5,717 nt of DNA from DATDRM01 sp035291705. Lineage in GTDB: Bacteria; Chloroflexota; Anaerolineae; Anaerolineales; UBA4823. The notes beneath the pieces are model-generated. The model saw nothing but the letters and a program-made list of their open reading frames with translations, was not told the DNA's origin and made no database searches. Shown in pieces: positions 1-5,108 of the stretch. The stretch lies in assembly GCA_035291705.1 (NCBI GenBank), contig DATDRM010000190.1, positions 1 through 5,717 of the forward strand, in the 5' to 3' direction. Each line of letters begins with the position of its first letter. Position 1 is the stretch's first letter. The translations under genes were made by a program, and so were the position numbers.

Positions 1-260
1 CGGTGGAATTGACGGTTTACCGCGACCCGCACGGCTATTTCTTACCCTTTGCCGACGCGCTGGCGGGGAGCGAGACGTATGGCGCGGGCCGCTACCTGGA
101 ACCCGAACCAGCCGGCAAAGGCAAGTTGCTGGTCGACTTCAACTACGCGTATAACCCGTACTGCGCCTACAACGACCAGTATTCCTGCCCGCTCACGCCG
201 TGGGAGAACCGGCTGAAGGTGCCGATTCGAGCGGGGGAAAAAGTGTTCCACGAAGAATAA
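1..260 (+). CDS. DUF1684 family protein, C-terminal part (5' end outside window)
   Basis: This is the last 85 or so residues of a protein whose start lies before the window; the frame is open to the left edge, and the GTG at position 3 is probably an internal valine codon. The C-terminal signature of the DUF1684 family is plain: PFADALAGSETYGAGRYL, then a short strand (LLVDFNYAYNPYCAYN), then CPLTPWENRLKVPIRAGEK just before the stop. From memory of the family, NPxCAY and CPxxPxENxLxxPIxAGE are its most conserved stretches. The family is uncharacterised; the paired NPYCAY and SCPL cysteines (about 9 residues apart here) suggest a structural or ligand role, but that is inference. The stop codon is 104 nt before the next gene, which has its own candidate promoter, so the two need not be co-transcribed. 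The family call is firm; the function is unknown. Confidence 0.85.
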   Translation, partial: VELTVYRDPHGYFLPFADALAGSETYGAGRYLEPEPAGKGKLLVDFNYAYNPYCAYNDQYSCPLTPWENRLKVPIRAGEKVFHEE

Positions 261-269
261 GGCGAATTC

Positions 270-298
270 TTGACAAAACCAATCCGATTTCAATCTTT
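270..298 (+). promoter_or_regulatory. Candidate sigma-70-type promoter for the CHRD gene
   Basis: A perfect TTGACA (270-275) lies in the gap after the DUF1684 gene. Seventeen bases further on is AATCTT (293-298), only a 3/6 match to the -10 consensus. A competing -10, TATTAT (5/6), sits at 311-316, with a poor -35 (TTTCAA, 288-293) at 17-bp spacing. Either would give a leader of about 45-60 nt for the CHRD gene. The strong elements do not pair with each other at legal spacing, hence the low confidence. Confidence 0.35.
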
Positions 299-364
299 GC
301 TCGTAACTTTTATTATCAAACCCAATCCCTGAAATGGGATCAATTCACCAGAGGAGGTTGAGCG

Positions 365-832
365 ATGAAGGTAAAATCCACGAGCAAGAAATTGGCGAGA
401 TATCTACTCCCCCTGCTATTGCTTGCCGCTGTGCTGGGGCTGGCAGTTCGCCCAGCGTTAGCCGGAGATGGCGGCCGGCCATTCGAGACGGCCCTGAGCG
501 GAGCAGCTGAAGCCCCAGGTCCGGGCGATGCGGACGGCAGTGGATGGGCGCAGATCACCCTTAACCAGGGTCAAGGCCGGGTGTGTTTTTCACTGGCAGT
601 CACTGGCATCACCCCTGCCACTGCGGCGCACATCCATGTCGCTCCGGCCGGAGTTCCCGGACCGGTTGTGGTGACTCTGGCGCCGCCCACTTCCGGGTCT
701 TCCAGTGGGTGCGTCAGCGGCGTTGACGCGGACCTGATCAAGGCCATCCGCCAACATCCGGAGCTCTATTATGTGAACGTGCACAACGTGGAATTTCCCG
801 GCGGAGCCTTGCGCGGGCAGCTGTCCAAATAA
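365..832 (+). CDS. Secreted CHRD-domain protein
   Basis: A 155-residue protein with a classic Sec signal peptide: a basic N-terminus (KVKSTSKKLAR), a hydrophobic core of about 15 residues (YLLPLLLLAAVLGLAV) and an Ala-x-Ala site (A31-L32-A33), so cleavage is likely before G34. The rest is a single CHRD domain (about 40-154), shown by FETALSGAAEAPGPGDADGSG, the central AAHIHVAPAGVPGPVVVTL block and the closing YYVNVHNVEFPGGALRGQL block. The domain was named from chordin; bacterial members are extracytoplasmic and mostly of unknown function. C74 and C116 are the only mature-region cysteines and could form a disulfide. The ATG at 365 is fixed by AGGAGG at 352-357, 7 nt upstream. The gene is flanked by its own candidate promoter and a strong terminator, so it is probably monocistronic. 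Export and domain are secure; the role is not known. Confidence 0.92.
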   Translation: MKVKSTSKKLARYLLPLLLLAAVLGLAVRPALAGDGGRPFETALSGAAEAPGPGDADGSGWAQITLNQGQGRVCFSLAVTGITPATAAHIHVAPAGVPGPVVVTLAPPTSGSSSGCVSGVDADLIKAIRQHPELYYVNVHNVEFPGGALRGQLSK

Positions 833-854
833 TTAAAACGGTTCTCCTCTCCCC

Positions 855-890
855 AAATCCCTTCCCCACCCGGGGGGAGGGATTTTTTTA
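855..890 (+). terminator. Rho-independent terminator of the CHRD gene
   Basis: A 13-bp stem pairs 855-867 (AAATCCCTTCCCC) with 873-885 (GGGGGAGGGATTT), including one T·G wobble, around a 5-nt loop (868-872). The A/T end of the stem runs straight into a T tract at 883-889. It starts 22 nt after the CHRD stop codon. On the opposite strand no T tract follows the stem, so it should not stop transcription of the convergent toxin gene. Confidence 0.9.
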
Positions 891-905
891 TTGAGAATTC
901 AGAGG

Positions 906-1319
906 TTATAACGAATCCAAGAATTGATCTGGAGTGAGGATCGGCATGCCGCGAAAAGGGTTTAATTCTAGCAAATCTTCATCCCCGCTAATGATGCAAG
1001 TAGCCTTACCGTTGATAGCTAGTTCAAGTTACATATCGTCCTTCGGATCTCGACAAACCTTTACCCTTTCATGAATTTCAACGAGAACTGCTTTTCGAAG
1101 GAAGACAGCCAGGAAGCGTTCTCGTTCTTCACGAAGGAGATAGGAAGCGAATTTCTCCCGGCTTAAGACAGCGCTAAGTTCGTGGAAGACTGGCACCGAG
1201 AGCAGGATTTGGCCTCGATCAAGAGCAGCAAAAAACGCCTGCCCAGGCTTGGATTGCCCGAAGAGCAAGGCGCTGATAATCACATTCGTATCGAAGACGT
1301 AACGCTCGTTACGCTTCAT
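906..1319 (-). pseudogene. PIN-domain toxin (COG1569 family), interrupted by an in-frame stop codon
   Basis: Read from the ATG at 1317-1319, the first 96 residues are the N-terminal two thirds of a PIN-family toxin: VFDTNVIISALL with the first catalytic acid (D10), VFHELSAVL with the second (E47), and CRDPKDDM with the third (D94/D95). A TAA at 1029-1031 then ends translation. The same frame continues without any shift for 40 more sense codons to a natural stop at 906-908. It encodes LELAINGKATCIISGDEDLL (residues 98-117), ELNPFRGMPILTPDQFL and a short tail, exactly the expected family C-terminus. The restored length, about 137 residues, is normal. The missing part carries the SGDED acidic motif that completes the Mg2+-binding site and the final beta strand, so the 96-residue product should be inactive. 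PIN toxins are ribonucleases. The gene overlaps its antitoxin by 11 nt. A sequencing error or a suppressed stop could also explain the break. Confidence 0.87.
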
Positions 1320-1536
1320 CGAGAAGGGATTTTAGAATTTCGGGTGTCAATCCTCGCTTTTGCGCCTTCTGGCTGATCTCGCGCATAACCTTGCTCAAGG
1401 ACTTTGTGGACTTGGTGGCTTCTAATAGACGCAGGCTGAGCAATAGTTCTAATTTCTGTCTCTCTTGAGGAGAAGCGGACCGGAAGGCGCGAGCGGCTTC
1501 GGCCTCTACCCGGATAGTGATTGGTTCAGTGTCCAT
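1309..1536 (-). CDS. Antitoxin of the PIN-type toxin-antitoxin pair
   Basis: A 75-residue, charged, probably mostly helical protein directly upstream of and overlapping the PIN toxin (11 nt; its TAA is at 1309-1311 and the toxin ATG at 1317-1319). It starts MDTEPITIRVEAEAARAF, continues with a helix rich in Glu/Arg/Leu (SPQERQKLELLLSLRLLEAT) and ends in KRGLTPEILKSLLDEA. I recognise this layout from small antitoxin-like partners of COG1569 PIN toxins in Chloroflexota and cyanobacteria; this is from memory and no search was run. The C-terminal half would be the toxin-binding part by analogy with other type II antitoxins. The ATG is supported by an AGAGAGGA ribosome binding site about 8 nt upstream. 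An inverted repeat at 1551-1571 next to a TATAAT could be its autoregulatory operator. The frame is intact, unlike that of the toxin. Confidence 0.8.
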   Translation of the reverse strand: MDTEPITIRVEAEAARAFRSASPQERQKLELLLSLRLLEATKSTKSLSKVMREISQKAQKRGLTPEILKSLLDEA

Positions 1537-1550
1537 GTGAAAATCCTCTC

Positions 1551-1581
1551 TCAGAGTTGATGGTACTCTGAAGATATTATA
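1551..1581 (-). promoter_or_regulatory. Candidate toxin-antitoxin promoter and operator
   Basis: On the minus strand a perfect TATAAT lies at 1576-1581, 39 nt before the antitoxin start codon. Just downstream of it, a perfect 7-bp inverted repeat, TCAGAGT (1551-1557) and ACTCTGA (1565-1571) with a 7-nt spacer, covers the expected transcription start (about 1569). Type II toxin-antitoxin operons are usually repressed by the antitoxin binding such a palindrome, so operator function is a reasonable inference. No good -35 hexamer is found at 16-18 bp. Confidence 0.42.
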
Positions 1582-1665
1582 AACCTTTAAACGTTCAGGA
1601 GCGGGAATGAGCGTTGATCAGCTTCCCAGCCAATAACGGATACCAAGAGAGTGGGGGTTGGGACT

Positions 1666-1845
1666 TTATCGAAACAGCAGGACGATCGCCGAGCAGACGG
1701 CACAGGCGGAAATCAGGGCTACGGCCAGCAGCAATAAGCCTCCCCACAGGCTGCGGCGGTTAGCGGCCTGGTAGCGCTTGAGGTCTGATTCGAAATCCTG
1801 CACGTCTCGCTCAGCCATCTGATTGAATGATAACGACCGGTACAT
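1666..1845 (-). CDS. Small single-pass membrane protein, unknown function
   Basis: A predicted 59-residue protein. A cytosolic-looking charged segment (AERDVQDFESDLKRYQAANRR, residues about 11-31) is followed by one hydrophobic span of about 23 residues (WGGLLLLAVALISACAVCSAIVLLF) and a single terminal Arg. The basic residues ahead of the span predict N-in/C-out topology. Two cysteines sit inside the membrane segment. I do not recognise the family. The start was placed at the ATG at 1843-1845 and not the GTG at 1864-1866, because a strong GGAGG ribosome binding site lies 5 nt before the ATG and within the longer reading. It stands alone: the GH57 gene on the same strand ends about 200 nt upstream. 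A well-placed ribosome binding site, a helix-then-membrane layout and no overlap with a better gene support a real gene, but without homology this is not certain. Confidence 0.6.
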   Translation of the reverse strand: MYRSLSFNQMAERDVQDFESDLKRYQAANRRSLWGGLLLLAVALISACAVCSAIVLLFR

Positions 1846-1848
1846 GAT

Positions 1849-1857
1849 CCCCTCCCT
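1849..1857 (-). promoter_or_regulatory. Ribosome binding site that fixes the start of the small membrane protein
   Basis: On the minus strand this reads AGGGAGGGG, with its GGAGG core (1851-1855) 5 nt before the ATG at 1843-1845. It makes the GTG at 1864-1866 an unlikely start, since that codon lies upstream of the site. Confidence 0.6.
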
Positions 1858-1866
1858 GAGCGTCAC

Positions 1867-2063
1867 TCAGCTGGTGGGCTCCAGGCCTACGCTCCTTGGT
1901 GGCAGTTTATGCCAATGAAAGCATGAATGCAATCCGAAATAAGTACTGTTGATCTATTTAACGAAAAATCGCTGAATATGTTTCAATATTCATTATGGAT
2001 CAGTTCCCTTTCCAGGGACTTAACGTTTTCGTAACCTTGCAGGGATGAGAGGGGGAGAGCTGC
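1867..2063. other. Non-coding gap between the GH57 gene and the small membrane protein
   Basis: About 200 nt without a convincing reading frame. It holds a perfect 7-bp inverted repeat, TGAATAT (1973-1979) and ATATTCA (1986-1992) with a 6-nt loop, and a weaker hairpin at about 2002-2019 (TCCCT/AGGGA core with a bulge). Neither is followed by a proper T tract on the minus strand, so no clear terminator for the GH57 gene is seen. A weak minus-strand promoter pair, TTGCAT then TAAACT at 17-bp spacing (near 1905-1935), might serve the small membrane protein. Confidence 0.45.
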
Positions 2064-3470
2064 TTACCTCAAAGACCGTTCCAGGTGAATCCTGAAAACA
2101 ACATCTGCCCGCAGGCCGGTGCGGGGGCTGACGACGAGGTTTAACTCAGAAATTGCCTGGGGGGCGAGGTCTTCTCCAGTGGCAAGCTGCGCCAGGCGCA
2201 CCGCCTGGGCGGCGTAGGCCAGGTTGTTGCGCGGCTCGATGCGGTCGAAATCGTCGAAATACCAGCCGCAGGAGGTGAACATGCGCTGGCGCTCGCGTTG
2301 GGATTCGAGCAGCAGGGACAGTCGCTTCAACTGGTAGCTGGGTAAAGTTCGATCCGTCATCTCGGCCACCAGTTGTGCAGTCGTCAGCTCTCCGAGCATG
2401 ACATGGATATAACGCTGGCGAAGGATCCTGGGCTTGGTAATAAAAGGGTAAACTGCGTCGAAATACAAGTAATCCAGCTCACTCGCCAGGCGATCGAGAG
2501 CACGGCGCAAATGGGATTTCCAGCGGGCGTCCTGAGGAGCGCAGGCGCACTCACCCATCCAACGTGTAACCCCATGGTGGCAGGACCAGGAGGTGCGTTC
2601 TTGGATGCCCATCTCCTGGCGGGGCGGGTAACTCTGCAACCAGAGGGCTGGAAAAACTGGCTCGATCCCCGCCTGAACGGAAGCGCCGTCGAGTAGATGT
2701 GCCAGGAAGCGCTCGCGGAAAGGTTGGTGGTGCCCGTAGAGTTCGCCATCCGAAGCCAGGAGCAGAATTTGTGGGTCGCCCTGTCTTTCCTTCTCAGGGT
2801 GGAAATAGCGCACCAGTTCCTGGCTGGCGAAGAGATCGGCGTCGGCTGTAGTCGTAGGGTCGAAGCTGATGCGGGAGCTGAGGTCGGGCTGGAAGAAGAA
2901 GACCGTGATGCTACCGCCGCCGGGGAGAGGCACCCGGTACGGCTCGGTGGAATCGATTGGTTCCTTCCCGGCTTGCCAGGGGGCGAGCACCGTGAATTCG
3001 ATCCCTTGATTTGCCAGGGTGGTCAGAGTCTCGTAATCGACCGCTGTCTCAGGCAGCCACATCCCTTGCGGCAGGCGCTTGAAGCGGTGCTTGAAGTCAG
3101 CGATCCCCCAGGCGATCTGGATCACCTTATCCGAGGCTGGAGCCAGGGGTAGGATGGTGTGATTGTAGGCCTGGGCGATAGCGTTGCCAACTCCAAAGCG
3201 GGTCACGTTGGCCTGGTCCTGGGCGAGGATGCGCTGGTAGGTGGGCGGATCGTAATCTGCCAACCACGAAAAGAGGGTTGGGCCGACGTTAAAGCTGATA
3301 TTTTCGAAGTTGCCGAGCTCGGCGTTTGGGCGGTAGCATTCGGCGTGGATGCGTTCGTTCCAGTTCTTGTAAGGGGCGGCTCCGGGTTCGGTGGGGATAA
3401 TGCCCGTGAGCGGGTCTTCCCGGGAAGGCTGGTAGAAGTGGCCGTGGATGCAGAGGGCTTTGATGGGCAT
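2064..3470 (-). CDS. Glycoside hydrolase family 57 protein (alpha-glucan active, short form)
   Basis: GH57 enzymes cleave or transfer alpha-glucan chains with retention of configuration. From the chosen start this is 468 residues. Conserved features, numbered from that start, are: IHGHFYQPSRED at the first barrel strand (8-19); AYNHTILPL (101-109); GMWLPETAVDYETL (136-149) with E141 as the likely nucleophile; and LASDGELYGHH (238-248) with D241 as the likely acid/base. A helical C-terminal part contains FTSCGWYFDDFDRIEPRNN (398-416), the motif of the DUF3536-associated GH57 subgroup. Those proteins are often near 800 residues as I recall, so this is a compact version. The ATG at 3468-3470 was preferred to the one at 3531-3533 because the homologous region begins only five residues after it, and a TATAAT lies at 3514-3519 between the two; neither start has a good ribosome binding site. 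The exact substrate is not readable. Divergent glgC and malQ suggest glycogen or maltodextrin metabolism. Confidence 0.88.
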   Translation of the reverse strand: MPIKALCIHGHFYQPSREDPLTGIIPTEPGAAPYKNWNERIHAECYRPNAELGNFENISFNVGPTLFSWLADYDPPTYQRILAQDQANVTRFGVGNAIAQAYNHTILPLAPASDKVIQIAWGIADFKHRFKRLPQGMWLPETAVDYETLTTLANQGIEFTVLAPWQAGKEPIDSTEPYRVPLPGGGSITVFFFQPDLSSRISFDPTTTADADLFASQELVRYFHPEKERQGDPQILLLASDGELYGHHQPFRERFLAHLLDGASVQAGIEPVFPALWLQSYPPRQEMGIQERTSWSCHHGVTRWMGECACAPQDARWKSHLRRALDRLASELDYLYFDAVYPFITKPRILRQRYIHVMLGELTTAQLVAEMTDRTLPSYQLKRLSLLLESQRERQRMFTSCGWYFDDFDRIEPRNNLAYAAQAVRLAQLATGEDLAPQAISELNLVVSPRTGLRADVVFRIHLERSLR

Positions 3471-3544
3471 AAAGTGATGATCTAAGATGGAATCGATTTC
3501 ATTGGCCAAGGCAATTATAATGCTTTTATTCATCGTTTAGGTAC

Positions 3545-3706
3545 AATTTGACCTGGTCTTCCTGTACAGGGTTGTTAGCTGGAGCCACTTGCCCAATATG
3601 CTCTAAGCGCCGTTCTCGACGCAATGCGCGTCAATTGAACGCCGCCGAGGACGGCGGCTTGAGCGATTTTACTGAAACAACACTCAAGAGGAAGACCACT
3701 CAATTT
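3545..3706. repeat. Large imperfect palindrome (MITE-like or structured element)
   Basis: Paired blocks occur in mirror order from the outside in. TTGA (3548-3551) pairs with TCAA (3700-3703). TGGTCTTCCT (3554-3563) pairs with AGGAAGACCA (3689-3698). GTTGTT (3571-3576) pairs with AACAAC (3676-3681), each exactly 7 nt inside the previous block. Finally 3601-3621 pairs with 3643-3663 as a stem of about 19 pairs with two bulges, one mismatch and one wobble. The apex, 3622-3642, is unpaired. An alternative local hairpin, GCCGCCG-AGGA-CGGCGGC (3641-3658), competes with the inner stem. No protein is evident. It could be a non-autonomous mobile repeat or an RNA/DNA structure; no clear target-site duplication is seen at the edges. 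Confidence 0.6.
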
Positions 3707-3750
3707 AAGCTCGACTATTTTCGTGTAAAATATAACCAGGCACTCTTATT

Positions 3751-3789
3751 TGATTAGGACACGGATTACACAGATTTCACTGATTATTC
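3751..3789. repeat. Short 9-bp-period tandem repeat
   Basis: Three adjacent degenerate 9-bp units, GGATTACAC (3763-3771), AGATTTCAC (3772-3780) and TGATTATTC (3781-3789), share NGATTNCAC; a further GATTAG at 3752-3757 precedes them. Similar ACAC-GGATT-type arrays are, from memory, common in intergenic DNA of many environmental bacteria. Read on the minus strand they encode the peptide pattern SEICVIRV, which is a byproduct and not a gene. Confidence 0.55.
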
Positions 3790-3791
3790 CT

Positions 3792-3819
3792 TTGACCGTA
3801 ATCCTGCCTGGTGCATGAT
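3792..3819 (+). promoter_or_regulatory. Candidate promoter of glgC-malQ
   Basis: TTGACC (3792-3797, 5/6 to the -35 consensus) is followed after 16 bp by CATGAT (3814-3819, 4/6 to the -10 consensus). This would start transcription near 3826 and give a leader of about 20 nt that still contains the ribosome binding site. A second, weaker option is TTTAAG (3704-3709) with TAAAAT (3726-3731), which would start just outside the palindrome and include the 9-bp repeat in the leader. Confidence 0.38.
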
Positions 3820-3834
3820 GTGAGACCAGCTTAT

Positions 3835-3840
3835 AGGAGA
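3835..3840 (+). promoter_or_regulatory. Ribosome binding site of glgC
   Basis: AGGAGA lies 5 nt before the ATG at 3846-3848 and fixes the start codon. Confidence 0.75.
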
Positions 3841-3845
3841 TAATT

Positions 3846-5108
3846 ATGAAGACTCGCGCCGTGATTCTGGCTGGTGGGGAAGGCTCGCGATTGGGAACCC
3901 TGACCGCCAAGCGAGTGAAGCCTGCCATGCCTTTTGCTGGGAAATATCGCATTATCGATTTTACGCTTTCCAATTGTGTCAATTCAGGTATCTTCGACGT
4001 GATGATCCTGGCTCAATACCGCCCGCATTCATTGATCGAACATATCGGCGCTGGCGGACCCTGGGATCTCAACCGGGATTTCACGGGAGGCGTGCGCATC
4101 TATACGCCCTATAAAGCGCGCGGCGCATCCGATTGGTACCTGGGGACAGCCGACGCGGTGCAGCAGAACTTCCGCTTTATTAAGAGCTCGAAACCCGACC
4201 TGGTGTTGATCCTATCCGGGGATCACGTGTATGAGATGAACTACGATGCCCTGGTCGCTTTCCACCTGGATCACCGGGCGGATGTGACCATGGGGACGAT
4301 TCAAGTCTCAATGTCAGAGGCCAGGCGTTTTGGGATCGTCGGCGTGGATGAGGGTTTTCGGGTCAAGTCATTTGTGGAAAAACCGGAGGACCCCCCATCG
4401 AATCTGGCCAACATGGGGGTGTACCTCTTCAATATCGAACTCCTGGACAGAGTCTTATGGGAGGATCATACTCGCCTGGACGGCACACACGATTTTGGGA
4501 AAGATATCTTGCCGCGTTTGGTGGCCCGGGACGCCAGAGTGTTCGCTTTTCCGTATTCGGGATATTGGGTGGATGTTGGCACAGTGGAATCATACTGGTC
4601 GGCTCATATGGACCTGCTGGACGATCCACCGCCGATCGACTTGAATGACCGCTCGTGGGTGATCCACACCAGGACGGAGGAACGCCCGCCGGCGCGCATC
4701 GCCAACAAAGCTGAAGTGTTGGACAGCATGATCACCGATGGGTGTATCATTTCCGCCGGGGCGCGGGTGGAAAGAAGTGTACTCTCCCCTGGGGTGCGGG
4801 TCATGCCTGGGGCGGTGGTGCGCGAATCGATCCTCCTGACCGATTCAACGATCGAGTCTGGGGCGGTTGTGGAACGGACGATCGTCGATAAACATGTCCG
4901 CATTGGAGAAAGGAGCCGCGTCGGTGGGATCGATCGAGCGGGTGACTTACGCATTACGATGATCGGGAAGAACAGCCACCTGGGATCAGGATTGATCATC
5001 GAGCCAGGAGCGGTGATCGCCACGGATGTCATCCCTTCCGATATCAGCTCGGAAGTGATCCGGGGGGATGCATTTATCCAGACAAAACGGCTGCCATATG
5101 AAGTTTGA
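3846..5108 (+). CDS. glgC: Glucose-1-phosphate adenylyltransferase (ADP-glucose pyrophosphorylase)
   Basis: It makes ADP-glucose and pyrophosphate from ATP and glucose-1-phosphate, the committed and usually allosterically controlled step of bacterial glycogen synthesis in the cytosol. The protein is 420 residues, close to the 431 of the E. coli enzyme. The nucleotidyltransferase domain (about 5-255) has the full signature set: ILAGGEGSRLGTLTAKRVKPAMPF (8-30), RIIDFTLSNCVNSGI (35-49), WYLGTADAVQQN (97-108), the metal-binding SGDHVYEMNY (124-133), FVEKP (176-180, glucose-1-phosphate contact), DFGKDILP (216-223) and GYWVDVGTVESYW (239-251). The C-terminal part (about 285-400) is a left-handed beta-helix of hexapeptide-like turns. 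No key residue is missing. The start is supported by AGGAGA at 3835-3840. The stop codon overlaps the malQ start by 11 nt, indicating one transcript and probable translational coupling. Confidence 0.97.
   Translation: MKTRAVILAGGEGSRLGTLTAKRVKPAMPFAGKYRIIDFTLSNCVNSGIFDVMILAQYRPHSLIEHIGAGGPWDLNRDFTGGVRIYTPYKARGASDWYLGTADAVQQNFRFIKSSKPDLVLILSGDHVYEMNYDALVAFHLDHRADVTMGTIQVSMSEARRFGIVGVDEGFRVKSFVEKPEDPPSNLANMGVYLFNIELLDRVLWEDHTRLDGTHDFGKDILPRLVARDARVFAFPYSGYWVDVGTVESYWSAHMDLLDDPPPIDLNDRSWVIHTRTEERPPARIANKAEVLDSMITDGCIISAGARVERSVLSPGVRVMPGAVVRESILLTDSTIESGAVVERTIVDKHVRIGERSRVGGIDRAGDLRITMIGKNSHLGSGLIIEPGAVIATDVIPSDISSEVIRGDAFIQTKRLPYEV

Noticed and set aside
1182..1376. Open frame on the + strand over the toxin-antitoxin junction
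   Set aside because: Antisense to two genes with recognisable family motifs, and without a ribosome binding site.
1623..1664. TCCCAGCC...GGTTGGGA inverted repeat behind the small membrane protein as a terminator
   Set aside because: On the minus strand the stem has an A·C mismatch, the loop is about 26 nt and no T tract follows.
2002..2019. Hairpin after the GH57 gene as a possible terminator
   Set aside because: Only about 5 continuous pairs with a bulge, and no T tract on the minus-strand side.
2373..3485. Several open frames of 107-151 residues on the + strand, plus one minus-strand frame at 2384-2749
   Set aside because: All lie within the GH57 gene in other frames or antisense to it; their compositions are typical of GC-rich shadow frames and none has recognisable motifs.
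3548..3757. Open frame of 69 residues on the + strand between the GH57 gene and glgC
   Set aside because: It runs through the large palindrome, has no ribosome binding site, and its peptide resembles no protein; the frame is a byproduct of the repeat.
4330..5032. Open frames inside glgC on both strands
   Set aside because: Shadows of glgC, whose own frame is conserved along its whole length.
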